Positions 1-10,950 are shown, counted from the first letter of the stretch. The stretch is 64,000 bases of DNA from JAIVJZ01 sp035645695 (GCA_035645695.1 DASQMC010000026.1:124001-188000); one strand, 5' to 3'. Notes: a model not told the origin generated them from the letters alone. Made by a program: numbers and translations.

Positions 1-1281
1 CCACGTCTGCGAAAGCGCGGGCGAAGTCCACATGCCGAGCATGATCAAAAATTCGCCGATGAAGCCGTTCAAAATCGGCAAGCCGACGGACGAGAGCGAG
101 GCGAAGACAAAGAGCGTCGCAAACCACGGCATCGGCTTCGCCAGGCCCCCAAACTCGGAGATCATGCGCGTGTGGCGTCGTTCGTAAATCATGCCGACGA
201 GCAGGAAGAGCGCGCCCGTCGAAACGCCGTGATTCAACATCTGGTAAAGCGATCCCTGCATACCCTGTTCCGTGAACGAGAACAGGCCGAGCACGACGAA
301 CCCCATGTGACTGACGGACGAGTAGGCGACCAGGCGCTTCACGTCGGGCTGCACCATCGCCACGAGCGCGCCGTAGATGATGCCGATGACGGCGAGCGCG
401 ATGAGGACGGGCGCAAAATCGCGCGAGGCGTCCGGGAAGAGCGCGAGGTTGAAGCGCATCAGGCCGTAAGTTCCCATCTTCAGGAGCACGCCCGCGAGGA
501 TGACCGAACCGGCCGTCGGAGCTTCCGTGTGCGCGTCGGGCAGCCACGTGTGAAAAGGGAAGAGCGGCACTTTGATCGCGAAGGCGATGGCGAAGGCTAG
601 GAAGAGCCAGAACTGCGCGTCCGCGCCGAGCACCATCTGGCTGCTGCGCAGAGACGCGAGCAGCGTCGTGTAGTCGAACGTGCCGAAGCCCGCCTGGTTT
701 TTGTGTATGTAGTAAAGCGCGATGATACCGACGAGCATCAGCAAGCTTCCAATCGCCGTGAAGATGAAAAACTTCGCCGCCGCGTAGATCCGCCGCTCGC
801 CGCCCCACACGCCGATCAGGAAAAACATCGGCACGAGCGACGCCTCGAAAAACAGGTAGAAGACGAGCAGGTCGAGCGAGACGAAGACGCCGATCATCGC
901 GCTCTCCAAAAGCAGGATGAACGCATAGAAAGCGAGCGGGCGTTTCTCCACCGCGTGCCAACTCGAAACAATCGCGATGGGCACGAGCAGCGTCGTCAGG
1001 ATGACGAGCCACAGGCTGATGCCGTCCACGCCGACGTGATAACGCGCGCCGATTGCCCCGATCCACGGCAAGTTCTGCTCGAAGCGAAACGCGGCCGAGT
1101 CCGTATAGCCGCCGCCCGCGAGCAGCAACAGCGACAGGGCGAAGGTCGCCGTCGAGAACAGGAGCGCGATCCAACGCGAAGCCTTCTCGTTGCGCGGCGC
1201 GGCCATACCGTAGATGACGGCGGCGAGCGCGCCCGCGACGGGCAGCAGGATGAGGACGGTTAAGAGCGAACGCTGGAGCAT
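1..1281 (-). CDS. nuoM: NADH-quinone oxidoreductase subunit M (partial, C-terminus off the left edge)
   Basis: Antiporter-like, proton-pumping membrane subunit of respiratory complex I. I translated the reverse strand by hand: the frame opens with ATG at 1279-1281 (MLQRSLLTVLILLPVAGA) and stays open for 427 codons to the window edge. Family motifs are clear: FFEASLVPMFFLIGVWGG with the membrane glutamate, then AIKVPLFPFHTWLPDAH with the conserved lysine, then EAPTAGSVILAGVLLKMG, and near the edge SSVGLPILNGFIGEFLIMLG. It starts 6 bp after the nuoL stop, so it is the next gene of the same operon. About 70-100 C-terminal residues should lie outside the window, and nuoN is the expected next gene. 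The identification is firm. Confidence 0.95.
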   Translation of the reverse strand, partial: MLQRSLLTVLILLPVAGALAAVIYGMAAPRNEKASRWIALLFSTATFALSLLLLAGGGYTDSAAFRFEQNLPWIGAIGARYHVGVDGISLWLVILTTLLVPIAIVSSWHAVEKRPLAFYAFILLLESAMIGVFVSLDLLVFYLFFEASLVPMFFLIGVWGGERRIYAAAKFFIFTAIGSLLMLVGIIALYYIHKNQAGFGTFDYTTLLASLRSSQMVLGADAQFWLFLAFAIAFAIKVPLFPFHTWLPDAHTEAPTAGSVILAGVLLKMGTYGLMRFNLALFPDASRDFAPVLIALAVIGIIYGALVAMVQPDVKRLVAYSSVSHMGFVVLGLFSFTEQGMQGSLYQMLNHGVSTGALFLLVGMIYERRHTRMISEFGGLAKPMPWFATLFVFASLSSVGLPILNGFIGEFLIMLGMWTSPALSQTW

Positions 1282-1287
1282 AAAATT

Positions 1288-3639
<2,352 letters not shown>

Positions 3640-3645
3640 AAGGGC

Positions 3646-3753
3646 TGTCCGTTGTCCGTTGTCCGTTGTCCGTTGTCCAGCGTCAGTTGTTCAATTTTAA
3701 CTTTAGCCACATGCGCGAGAGCCACATACAACTGACGACTGACAACGGACAAT
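3646..3753. repeat. Inverted heptamer repeat between nuoL and nuoK
   Basis: The left arm (3646-3690) is a tandem run of the 7-mer GTCCGTT, grading into GTCAGTT. The right arm (about 3728-3753) holds the reverse complement (ACAACTGACGACTGACAACG). The centre contains CTTTAGCCACATG. The same GTCAGTT/GTCCGTT heptamer and a similar CTTTAG centre recur at 10849-10947 and 27918-28022. In RNA the arms would pair into a hairpin inside the nuo transcript. Confidence 0.85.
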
Positions 3754-3755
3754 CT

Positions 3756-4064
3756 TCAGTTCCTCAACACACTCGAATCGTCCACGTCGAGCGATTCGCG
3801 GTTGCGAAAGACGGCGAGGATGATGCCGAGTCCGACCGCCGCCTCGGCCGCCGCCACCGTCATCACGATGAAGACGAAGAGTTGACCCGAGACATCGCGG
3901 AAGTAACTTGAGAAGGCGACGAAAGTTAAATTGACGGCGTTCAGCATCAACTCGATGCACATGAACATGGCGATGGCGTTGCGTTTGATGATGACGCCCG
4001 CAACGCCGATGGTGAACAACACCGCCGAGAGCGCGAGATACCATGAAAGTGAGACACCGGGCAT
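3756..4064 (-). CDS. nuoK: NADH-quinone oxidoreductase subunit K
   Basis: Small three-helix membrane subunit of complex I that carries two glutamates of the proton path. It has 102 residues, as expected for the family. The signatures are RNAIAMFMCIELMLNAVNLTFVAF, with the conserved membrane glutamate, and VMTVAAAEAAVGLGII, with the second one. The start is supported by GAGAGG seven bases upstream of the ATG on the minus strand. It follows nuoJ by 15 bp and precedes nuoL. Confidence 0.96.
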   Translation of the reverse strand: MPGVSLSWYLALSAVLFTIGVAGVIIKRNAIAMFMCIELMLNAVNLTFVAFSSYFRDVSGQLFVFIVMTVAAAEAAVGLGIILAVFRNRESLDVDDSSVLRN

Positions 4065-4079
4065 AAAATTTCCTCTCGC

Positions 4080-4760
4080 CTATTCTTCCGGCCTGCGCGG
4101 GGCGTTTGCCAGTCCGAGCGCCTGCCGCGCTTCGTCGGTGGTCGAAGTTTCGACTTCGGTCGCGTCGCCCACGGCCTTCGGGTCAATCGAGTGGCGCGGC
4201 ACGACCATCGAGCCGGGGATGGCTACGTCCGTCGGGCGCAGTCCGACGCGCCGCGCGAGCGTCATCGCGCCGACGATTGCCATCAACAACAGGATGGACG
4301 TGATCTCGAAGGGCAACAGGTAGGTTGTGAAAAGTCCCGTCCCGATGGAACTCGTCAGCCCGACGTTCGAGGCGTTGCCCGCCATGTTCGGGTCGAGCGG
4401 GTCGAGCGGCGAATTGCCCATGAAGTAGAGAATGAAACCGGCCTCGCCGAACAGCACGGCCGCCAGCAGGATCGCGACGGCCGTCAGATAGCCCAGCCGC
4501 AACGGTTTATGCTCCTCTTCCTCGACGTTGAGCAGCATGATGACGAAGACGACGAGCACCATGATCGCGCCCGCGTAGACGATTATTTGAATGGCGGCGA
4601 GAAACGGCGCGGCGAGCGTCAGGTATAAACCGGCAAGCGCGATGAAGACGCCAATCAGAGAGATCGCGCTATAGAGCGGGTTGCGCTGCACGACCATGGC
4701 GATCGCCGAGCCGACGGCGAGACCCGCCAGAAGCACGAAAATTAGAGTCGTCATAAGCAA
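4080..4760 (-). CDS. nuoJ: NADH-quinone oxidoreductase subunit J
   Basis: Membrane subunit of complex I with five predicted helices in 226 residues, slightly long for the family. The family segments are NPLYSAISLIGVFIALAGLYL and AAIQIIVYAGAIMVLVVFVIMLLN, the helix that carries the pi-bulge in solved structures. The C-terminal ~40 residues (RVGLRPTDVAIPGSMVVPRH onward) are hydrophilic and polar. It follows nuoH directly, with a 71-bp gap that is too short to hold nuoI, which is normally encoded here. Confidence 0.95.
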   Translation of the reverse strand: MLMTTLIFVLLAGLAVGSAIAMVVQRNPLYSAISLIGVFIALAGLYLTLAAPFLAAIQIIVYAGAIMVLVVFVIMLLNVEEEEHKPLRLGYLTAVAILLAAVLFGEAGFILYFMGNSPLDPLDPNMAGNASNVGLTSSIGTGLFTTYLLPFEITSILLLMAIVGAMTLARRVGLRPTDVAIPGSMVVPRHSIDPKAVGDATEVETSTTDEARQALGLANAPRRPEE

Positions 4761-4831
4761 AAAAGGAGAAGGGCGAACGCGTGGCCGCTAAAGCAATGCC
4801 CCGCGCGCGCGCCTGTACCCTCGCCTCACGT

Positions 4832-5914
4832 TCAGGCGCGGAAATAAATGATCGCGAACACGACCGTCGCCGATAGGACGACGTTTAGGATCGCCACCGG
4901 CAAGAGAAATTTCCAACCGAAGTTCATCAACTGGTCGAAACGAAAACGCGGCAGCGTTCCGCGCAGCCAGATGTACAAAAACAGAAAGAAGAGAACTTTC
5001 AAGAGGAACGCCGCGGCGCTCAGAAGCCCGAACAGTATACCGCCGGGCGACACGATGAGGTCGAGCCACGGGAAATTCCAACCGCCGAAGAAGAGCGTCG
5101 CCGCCAGCATCGAGACCGTGAACATGTTGACGTATTCGGCCATGAAGAAGAGCGCGAACTTGAGCGCGCTGTATTCCGTGTGGAAGCCCGCGACGAGTTC
5201 CGTCTCGGCTTCCGGCAGGTCGAAAGGCACGCGGTTCGTCTCGGCGATAGCGGAAATGAGGTAGATGATGAAGCCGAGCGCCTGCGGGAAGATGTTCCAG
5301 CGCGGCACGGGCACGACGCCGCCGAGCCACCAGTAGCCCGACTGCTGTTCGACTATCTGATAGAGGTCGAGCGTGCCGGACAGCAGCACGACGCCCACCA
5401 GCGCCAGCCCCAGCGAAAGCTCGTAAGAGATCAACTGCGCCGACGCGCGCAGGCCGCCCATGAGGCTGTACTTGTTGTTGGAAGACCAACCGGCCAGCGC
5501 GATGCCGTAGACGCCGATTGAGGTGATCGCCAGAACATACAGCAGCCCCACGTCGAACTGCGCGACGACGAGCTTGACCACGCCGATGAAAGGCAGGTTC
5601 ATCTCGGGGCCGAACGGGTAGACGATGATCGTCATCAGCGCGCCGACGATGGCGATCATGGGCGCGAGAAAATAGACGAACTTCGTCGCCTTGTCGGGGA
5701 CGATCTCCTCCTTGAAGATGAACTTCAGGAGGTCTGCGAACGGTTGCAGGATGCCGCCGTAGCCGACGCGGTTCGGCCCTAGCCGCCCCTGAATCAGCGC
5801 GAGAATGCGCCGCTCGGCCAGCACCGTGTAGGCCACGATCATCAGCACCACGACGAAAGCGATGTTGATGCCGAGCATCTTCAAACCGACGTAAGTAAGT
5901 GTGCTCCAATCCAT
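4832..5914 (-). CDS. nuoH: NADH-quinone oxidoreductase subunit H
   Basis: Membrane subunit that forms much of the quinone chamber and joins the membrane and peripheral arms. It has 360 residues with about eight hydrophobic segments. Family signatures include TVLAERRILALIQGRLGPNRVGYGG near the N-terminus, then GWSSNNKYSLMGGLRASAQLISYE and ETNRVPFDLPEAETELVAGFHTEY, all characteristic of this subunit. It is separated from nuoG by a heptamer inverted repeat. The next gene is nuoJ rather than the usual nuoI. Confidence 0.97.
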   Translation of the reverse strand: MDWSTLTYVGLKMLGINIAFVVVLMIVAYTVLAERRILALIQGRLGPNRVGYGGILQPFADLLKFIFKEEIVPDKATKFVYFLAPMIAIVGALMTIIVYPFGPEMNLPFIGVVKLVVAQFDVGLLYVLAITSIGVYGIALAGWSSNNKYSLMGGLRASAQLISYELSLGLALVGVVLLSGTLDLYQIVEQQSGYWWLGGVVPVPRWNIFPQALGFIIYLISAIAETNRVPFDLPEAETELVAGFHTEYSALKFALFFMAEYVNMFTVSMLAATLFFGGWNFPWLDLIVSPGGILFGLLSAAAFLLKVLFFLFLYIWLRGTLPRFRFDQLMNFGWKFLLPVAILNVVLSATVVFAIIYFRA

Positions 5915-5919
5915 AAGTT

Positions 5920-6006
5920 AAACGATGAAGTAGGAACGATGAACGATGAACCGGAGGCGGAAGCGCATTTCTTTACTTCATCGTTCCGCGTTCACAGTTC
6001 AGCGTT
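5920..6006. repeat. Inverted heptamer repeat between nuoH and nuoG
   Basis: The left arm (5920-5951) is built from the 7-mer AACGATG (AACGATGAAGTAGGAACGAT and further copies). The right arm (about 5973-6006) contains the complement TTCATCGTTCCGCGTTCA. It fills the whole gap between the nuoG stop and the nuoH start. Confidence 0.75.
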
Positions 6007-6009
6007 TTT

Positions 6010-8310
6010 CTAGTCTCCCGCGGCGGCTACGGTCGCGCGGCGCAGTGTCGGGTCAACGGAAATTTGATAGAGCGGCGACACGAGCACCGTGGGGGGCTTC
6101 GGGTTGCCGGCGTCGAGCAGGGGGAACTGCGGCGTCTTGCCCGTCAGCGTCCCCGGCTTGAACAGTTCGTGGCCGACGGGCGGCGTGCCCGTGATCTTTT
6201 CGCCCTCGATGCTTAACGCTTCGACGGCCGCCCGCAAGGTTTCGAGCGCGCCCGCCGCCGCTGTCTCGCCGCCTTCTCCCGCGATGGCGTGCCTTGCCTG
6301 CACGGGCTGGGTCTCATCTTTCAACAGCGCGTACTTCATTCCGGCATAAGCGGGCGTGTTTCGCGCGAGTTCAAGAAAGACTCGACCGGCCGACCACTGG
6401 AAGTCGAAATTCACGCCCGAGGCGAGCGCAAGCGCGTCCGTGATCATCCAGTCCGGTCTAGACTGGTGGACGGGCGGGATCGACTGGCGCACGCGTTGGA
6501 CGAGGCCGCTGTTGTTCGTGAACGTGCCGTCGGTCTCGGCGTAAGAGGCCGCGGGGAAGACCACGTCGGCGTGCGCGGTCGTCTCGGTCTCGAACATTTC
6601 CTGCACGACGAGGAAATCGAGCTTCGAGAGGGCATCCGCGCGCCCGGCGAGATGCCGGGGCAGGAAACTGCCCGCGACGTAGAGAGCGCGCAGGGACGCG
6701 CCCGCCGCGTCGAGCATCGCGGCCGTATCGAGCGCGCCGTTCATCAGGCCGAGGTCGTGGACGCCGAGGCTGTTGTTGTAGAGCGGCAGCGGGTGGAACA
6801 GAAAGCGTCGCCCGACGCTTTCGCCGTAAGCCGACGGGAGGTTCGCCAGAGCGGTTTGCGCCGCCGCGCCGAGCTCGCCGAACATGACGACGACATCGCC
6901 CTTCGTCTCTTCGATGATGCGCCGCGCGTCAACCAACTCCTGCGACTCGACGCCCATCTTGTGCGCGGCGGTCGCATACTCGCTGCCCGCGAAGGCGAGC
7001 ACGGCGGCATCCTCAGCGCCGGGGTTCATGTGTATGAACTGCGTCGCCGCCTGTTTCAAACGAATCGGCACGCTGTTGACGATGACGAGCTTTGCGCCGC
7101 CGTTCCGGACGGCCTGTCGTATCTGTCGCCCGGTAAGCGGCTGCAATTCTTCCGGCTCGCCGCCGATCAGGATGATCGTCTTGGCGTGGCGTATGTCGCG
7201 GTGCGTCGCGAGCGGCGCGCTCAGAGAAGCGAAGAAGGGCGCGAGCGAGAAGGCTTCCGCCGCCGTGTAATTGTTCGTCGCCAAAACTTCACGCGCGAAC
7301 TTGAGCAGCGCGTAATTCGCCTCGTTGGTGAGGCGCGGGCTGCCGACGACGCCTACGGAATCTCCGCCGTGCGCCTCTTTGATCGCTTGCAGTTTCTCGG
7401 CCGTGTGCCGGATGGCCTCGTCCCACGTCGCCGGGATCAACTTGCCGCCCTTCTTATAGCGGATGAGCGGCGTCTTGATGCGCTCCTCGTGATTGATGAA
7501 AGGGTGCGCGAAGCGGCCTTTGATGCAGAGGAATTCGCCGTTGATGCCGTTGACGTAGCGGTCGCGCGCGACGGAACGCATCACCTCGCCCGCGCGCGCG
7601 CCTAGCGACATCTGGCAGCCGTCGGAGCAGAAGTTGCAGGTCGTAGTGGTCTGCGAAAGTTCCCACGGGCGCGCCTGATGCCTGTAGGTGGCATCGAGGA
7701 GCGTGCCCGTCGGGCAGACTTCGATGCAGTTGCCGCACTGCGAGCAGTTGAGCCAGCCGTCGAACGTGCCGATGACGGTGTTCGCGCCGCGCCCGCCCGC
7801 TTCAATCGCGTCTTCGCCCATCCACTCGTCGCAGACGCGCGTGCATCGTTTGCACAGGATGCAACGCTGCGGGTCGTTGGCGACGATGGGCGAGAGAAAT
7901 TTTTCGGGGTAGTAGTTTTTCTTCTCCTGAAAGCGTTCTTCGAGGCCGCCCCAGTCGAAGACCATCTCCTGCAACTCGCATTCGCCGCCGCGGTCGCAGA
8001 CCGGGCAGTCGAGCGGGTGGTTCGCCAGCAGGAACTCCACCATGCCGCGCTGCGCCTTCTCGATCTCCTCGCTCTCGGTCGTGACGCTCATGCCGTCCGT
8101 ACAGATGATCGTGCAGGACGTTTGCAGCTTCGGCATCTTCTCGATACGCACGAGACACATGCGGCAAGAGGCTTGCAGCGCGAGGTCTGCGTAATAACAG
8201 AAGGAGGGGACGGCGTGCCCGCGCTTGCGGCACACGTCGATGAGACGCGCGCCTTTCTCCACCTCGTAGGGATTGCCGTTGATCGTGACTTTTATGAGTT
8301 CGGTAGCCAT
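6010..8310 (-). CDS. nuoG: NADH-quinone oxidoreductase subunit G
   Basis: Iron-sulfur subunit of the complex I electron-input module, 766 residues. Visible cluster ligands, by residue: [2Fe-2S] C38, C49, C52, C66; N5-type H98, C102, C105, C111; CILCKRC motif C150, C153, C156, C160; a second complete CSQCGNCIEVCP motif at C189, C192, C195, C199; and the N7 set C225, C228, C232, C262 at the start of a molybdopterin-oxidoreductase-like domain. The second complete CxxCxxCxxxCP motif is not universal in NuoG; several family members keep only the terminal CP(V/T)GAL. A region without a cofactor role is expected at ~270-766. The gene lies between a small secreted protein and nuoH. Confidence 0.96.
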   Translation of the reverse strand: MATELIKVTINGNPYEVEKGARLIDVCRKRGHAVPSFCYYADLALQASCRMCLVRIEKMPKLQTSCTIICTDGMSVTTESEEIEKAQRGMVEFLLANHPLDCPVCDRGGECELQEMVFDWGGLEERFQEKKNYYPEKFLSPIVANDPQRCILCKRCTRVCDEWMGEDAIEAGGRGANTVIGTFDGWLNCSQCGNCIEVCPTGTLLDATYRHQARPWELSQTTTTCNFCSDGCQMSLGARAGEVMRSVARDRYVNGINGEFLCIKGRFAHPFINHEERIKTPLIRYKKGGKLIPATWDEAIRHTAEKLQAIKEAHGGDSVGVVGSPRLTNEANYALLKFAREVLATNNYTAAEAFSLAPFFASLSAPLATHRDIRHAKTIILIGGEPEELQPLTGRQIRQAVRNGGAKLVIVNSVPIRLKQAATQFIHMNPGAEDAAVLAFAGSEYATAAHKMGVESQELVDARRIIEETKGDVVVMFGELGAAAQTALANLPSAYGESVGRRFLFHPLPLYNNSLGVHDLGLMNGALDTAAMLDAAGASLRALYVAGSFLPRHLAGRADALSKLDFLVVQEMFETETTAHADVVFPAASYAETDGTFTNNSGLVQRVRQSIPPVHQSRPDWMITDALALASGVNFDFQWSAGRVFLELARNTPAYAGMKYALLKDETQPVQARHAIAGEGGETAAAGALETLRAAVEALSIEGEKITGTPPVGHELFKPGTLTGKTPQFPLLDAGNPKPPTVLVSPLYQISVDPTLRRATVAAAGD

Positions 8311-8319
8311 GCTTTTAAA

Positions 8320-8733
8320 TTAACGAATCGTAACTTCGAGTGTGTAGCGCGCCGTAACGTCCGTGCCGATGCTGATCTGGTATTCACCCGTCTCGGGCAA
8401 CTCGCCCGCCCAGTCCCACACGCCGTCGGAGAGGCGGTCGGTCGGCCCATACACCGCGAAAGAGGTCTTCTTACCGGCGACGAGATGGACGCGCATTCGC
8501 TGACCCCTTCGCGCGCGCACGTAATAGTCGTGGCTCGTACAAAGTTTAATCCTGTCGCGAACAACCGTCGTCGTGCGCCCGCGCCCGAAGCGCAACTCTT
8601 TACGAACGGATTCATCCGTGCCCTGACACTGGCCTGCCACGCTCCTCGAAAGACTACCGGCCGACACGGGCAGGACGGGGAAGACTGCGCCCAGCAGCGT
8701 GATCGAAAGAATGAACGCCTTAGTGCTTTTCAT
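8320..8733 (-). CDS. Small secreted protein of unknown function inside the nuo operon
   Basis: A 137-residue protein with a clear signal peptide (MKSTKAFILSITLLGAVFPVLPVSA). The mature part contains two cysteines (GQCQGTD and KLCTSHDYY). Its C-terminal half looks like a beta-rich PPC-type module: RRGQRMRVHLVAGKKTSFAV, GELPETGEYQISIG, TARYTLEVTI. That half resembles bacterial pre-peptidase C-terminal or stress-type periplasmic modules, but I cannot assign a family. It lies between nuoF and nuoG in the same direction, nine bases from nuoG, and so is probably co-transcribed. Complex I has no known secreted subunit, so a role in the complex should not be assumed. Confidence 0.75.
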   Translation of the reverse strand: MKSTKAFILSITLLGAVFPVLPVSAGSLSRSVAGQCQGTDESVRKELRFGRGRTTTVVRDRIKLCTSHDYYVRARRGQRMRVHLVAGKKTSFAVYGPTDRLSDGVWDWAGELPETGEYQISIGTDVTARYTLEVTIR

Positions 8734-8767
8734 CGGTCGCCACCGTCAAACGATTTCCGCCGCCCGG

Positions 8768-8854
8768 TCAGCCGCCCGCCATCGCCGTCAACGCTTCGGT
8801 CTTGACGAGCGGCCTCGCTGCGATTTTCTCAACCATGAACTGAAATACTTCGGG
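8768..8854 (-). pseudogene. Possible duplicated remnant of the nuoF 3' end
   Basis: Just after the nuoF stop, the minus strand can be read as PEVFQFMVEKIAARPLVKTE followed by ALTAMAGG and a TGA. The tail of NuoF itself reads FPEDFRKHLTPLAKTEALPT and then MASGNG. The shared PE-F...PL-KTEAL--MA-G pattern and near-identical DNA (CAACGCTTCGGTCTT in both, plus strand 8789-8803 and 8939-8953) suggest a short tandem duplication or a displaced original C-terminus. It has no start codon signal of its own. Confidence 0.5.
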
Positions 8855-8870
8855 ACAATTAAAACCCTGC

Positions 8871-10244
8871 TTATCGCGTTTTCGAAATAAATGAGTCCGT
8901 TTCTGAATTTTGGCGGCCGTTCCCGCTCGCCATCGTCGGCAACGCTTCGGTCTTCGCGAGCGGTGTCAGGTGTTTCCTGAAATCTTCGGGAAACTTCTTG
9001 ATCGCGGATTGGATCGGCCACGATGCGGCGTCGCCGAGCGGACAAAACGACTTGCCCTCGATGTTGTCGCACAAGTCCAGTAGAAGTTGCGCGTCGTCCG
9101 CTTTGCCTTCGCCGCGCGCGATGCGTTTGAAGACTTTGACGAGCCAGTCCGTGCCCTCACGGCAGGGCGTACACCAGCCGCATGATTCGTGCTTGTAAAA
9201 CTCGGTCAGATTTTTCGTCGATTCGAAGATGTCCACCGTGTCGTCCATCACGATGAAGCCGCCCGAGCCGACCATCGAACCGGCGGCGACCAGTCCCTCG
9301 TAATCCATCGTCACGTTTTTGCCTTCGATGTCGGACGCGGGCATGATGTAGACGCTCGACCCGCCCGGAATCACGGCCTTCAATTTGCGCCCGTTCGTGA
9401 TGCCCTGACAGTCTTCCATGATGAACTTTTCCATGTCGGCGTAGCCCATCGGGAGTTCGTAGACGCCGGGACGGTTGACGTGGCCGCTGACCGACCAGAG
9501 CTTCGTGCCGCCGCTCTTCTCCGTGCCTAACTTCTGATAAGCCTCGCCGCCCATCCTGATGATGTCCGGCACGGCCGTCAGCGTCTCGACGTTGTTGACG
9601 ACCGTCGGGCAGCCGTAGAGACCCGCGACGGCGGGGAAGGGCGGCTTCATGCGCGGGTGCCCGCGCAGTCCTTCGAGCGAGTTCAGAAGCGCGGTCTCTT
9701 CGCCGCAAATGTAAGCGCCCGCGCCCGAATGCGTGTAGACCTCGCAACCGAAATCCGTCCCCTGAATCCGCTCACCGACGAACCCTGCGGCGCGCGCCTC
9801 TTCAATCGCGCGATCCATGATCTCGATGAGATAGCGATATTCGCCGCGCGTGTAGATGTAACAAGCCTTTGAGCCGAGCGCGTAGGCGGCGATGAGCATG
9901 CCCTCGATGAGCATGTGCGGGTCGCGCTCCATGATGTAGCGATCCTTGAAAGTGCCGGGCTCCGATTCGTCGGCGTTGCAGACGACGTACTTCGGTTTCG
10001 GCGAATCTTTCGGAACGAAACTCCACTTCATGCCGGTAGGGAAACCCGCCCCGCCGCGCCCGCGCAACGCGGACTTCTTCAACTCGCCGATCACGTCGTC
10101 AGGCGACATCCCATTGAGCACCTTGCCGAGCGCCTCATAGCCGCCGTGGCGGCGGTAAGTGTCGAGCGACTCGGAACGCTCCAGAGCGACGCGAGCGAGT
10201 TGGAGCGGTTCGCAACCGATTGCACCGATAAACATATTCTTCAC
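8871..10244 (-). CDS. nuoF: NADH-quinone oxidoreductase subunit F
   Basis: NADH-binding flavoprotein subunit of complex I, which oxidises NADH through FMN and passes electrons to cluster N3. It has 457 residues. Motifs: LRGRGGAGFPTGMKW near 60-74 (NADH/FMN site), YVVCNADESEPGTFKDR, GAGAYICGEETALLNSLEG, and the N3 ligands in ESCGWCTPCREGTDW with a later cysteine in GKSFCPLGD. The start shown is GTG; an ATG three codons later (10235) is equally possible. The C-terminal ~30 residues (from PLAKTEALP onward) look low-complexity, and a related segment is repeated just downstream. Confidence 0.95.
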   Translation of the reverse strand: MKNMFIGAIGCEPLQLARVALERSESLDTYRRHGGYEALGKVLNGMSPDDVIGELKKSALRGRGGAGFPTGMKWSFVPKDSPKPKYVVCNADESEPGTFKDRYIMERDPHMLIEGMLIAAYALGSKACYIYTRGEYRYLIEIMDRAIEEARAAGFVGERIQGTDFGCEVYTHSGAGAYICGEETALLNSLEGLRGHPRMKPPFPAVAGLYGCPTVVNNVETLTAVPDIIRMGGEAYQKLGTEKSGGTKLWSVSGHVNRPGVYELPMGYADMEKFIMEDCQGITNGRKLKAVIPGGSSVYIMPASDIEGKNVTMDYEGLVAAGSMVGSGGFIVMDDTVDIFESTKNLTEFYKHESCGWCTPCREGTDWLVKVFKRIARGEGKADDAQLLLDLCDNIEGKSFCPLGDAASWPIQSAIKKFPEDFRKHLTPLAKTEALPTMASGNGRQNSETDSFISKTR

Positions 10245-10283
10245 ACGAGATGAAAATTCAAATTCTTAAATTTTCGGTAAACT

Positions 10284-10841
10284 TTAGCGCACGCCGTTCG
10301 AGAGTTGATTGCTGCGACACAGTTCGATCAGTTCGTCCACCTTCTCCGTGGTCAGGTTCTCGTGATAGTCGAACCCGATCTGCATCATCGGCGCAGTGCC
10401 GCATGAACCGAGGCACTCCACTTCGGAGAGCGAAAACTGGCCGTCCTCGCTCGTCTCGCCCGGCTTGATGCCGAGGCGGCTCACGCAGTGTTCGGTGATC
10501 TTGTCCGCGCCGACGATCTTGCAGGAGAGCGTGCGGCAAACTTGCAGGTGATACTTGCCGACCGGCTCCGTGTTGATCATCGAGTAGAAGGTTGCCACCT
10601 CCCAGATGTCCGTGACGCGCACGCCTAAGCGGTCGGCGAGATAAGCCACGCCCGGCTTGTCGAGATAGCCGCGCTCGCGCTGCACGATGAACATGAGCGG
10701 CAGAATCGCCGAACGCTTCAACGGGTACTTCGCCAGATGCCCGTCAATCTCCGCTTCGACCGCCGCCGAAAACGTGGCGATCTCTTCGGGAACGGGCGCT
10801 TCCTGCGGCAGAGGGTTGTTGGGCGTGAACTGTTTACTCAT
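10284..10841 (-). CDS. nuoE: NADH-quinone oxidoreductase subunit E
   Basis: Thioredoxin-fold [2Fe-2S] subunit of the NADH dehydrogenase module, 185 residues. The helical N-terminus (LPLMFIVQRERGYLDKPGVAYLADRLGV) leads into the family motif VATFYSMINTEPVGKYHLQVC. The four cluster ligands are visible in CRTLSCKI and ECLGSCGTAPMMQI. It is followed by nuoF after about 40 bp and preceded by a heptamer inverted repeat that abuts its start codon. Confidence 0.95.
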   Translation of the reverse strand: MSKQFTPNNPLPQEAPVPEEIATFSAAVEAEIDGHLAKYPLKRSAILPLMFIVQRERGYLDKPGVAYLADRLGVRVTDIWEVATFYSMINTEPVGKYHLQVCRTLSCKIVGADKITEHCVSRLGIKPGETSEDGQFSLSEVECLGSCGTAPMMQIGFDYHENLTTEKVDELIELCRSNQLSNGVR

Positions 10842-10848
10842 AAGAAGC

Positions 10849-10947
10849 TGTCAGTTGTCAGTTGTTCTTTGTCAGTTGTTCAAATCCGTCTTTAGTAACT
10901 TGTGTGATAATCACATGCAACGGACAACTGACCACGGACAACTGACG
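10849..10947. repeat. Inverted heptamer repeat between nuoE and nuoD
   Basis: The left arm (about 10849-10880) is tandem GTCAGTT (CTGTCAGTTGTCAGTTGTTC). The right arm (about 10919-10947) is the complement (GGACAACTGACCACGGACAA). The centre has TCTTTAGTAACTTGTGTGAT, close to the centre of the element at 27918-28022. The element ends four bases before the nuoD stop. Confidence 0.85.
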
Positions 10948-10950
10948 CAT

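Noticed and set aside
3646..3753. CRISPR-like array
   Set aside because: The unit is seven bases with no unique spacers, and the two arms are inverted.
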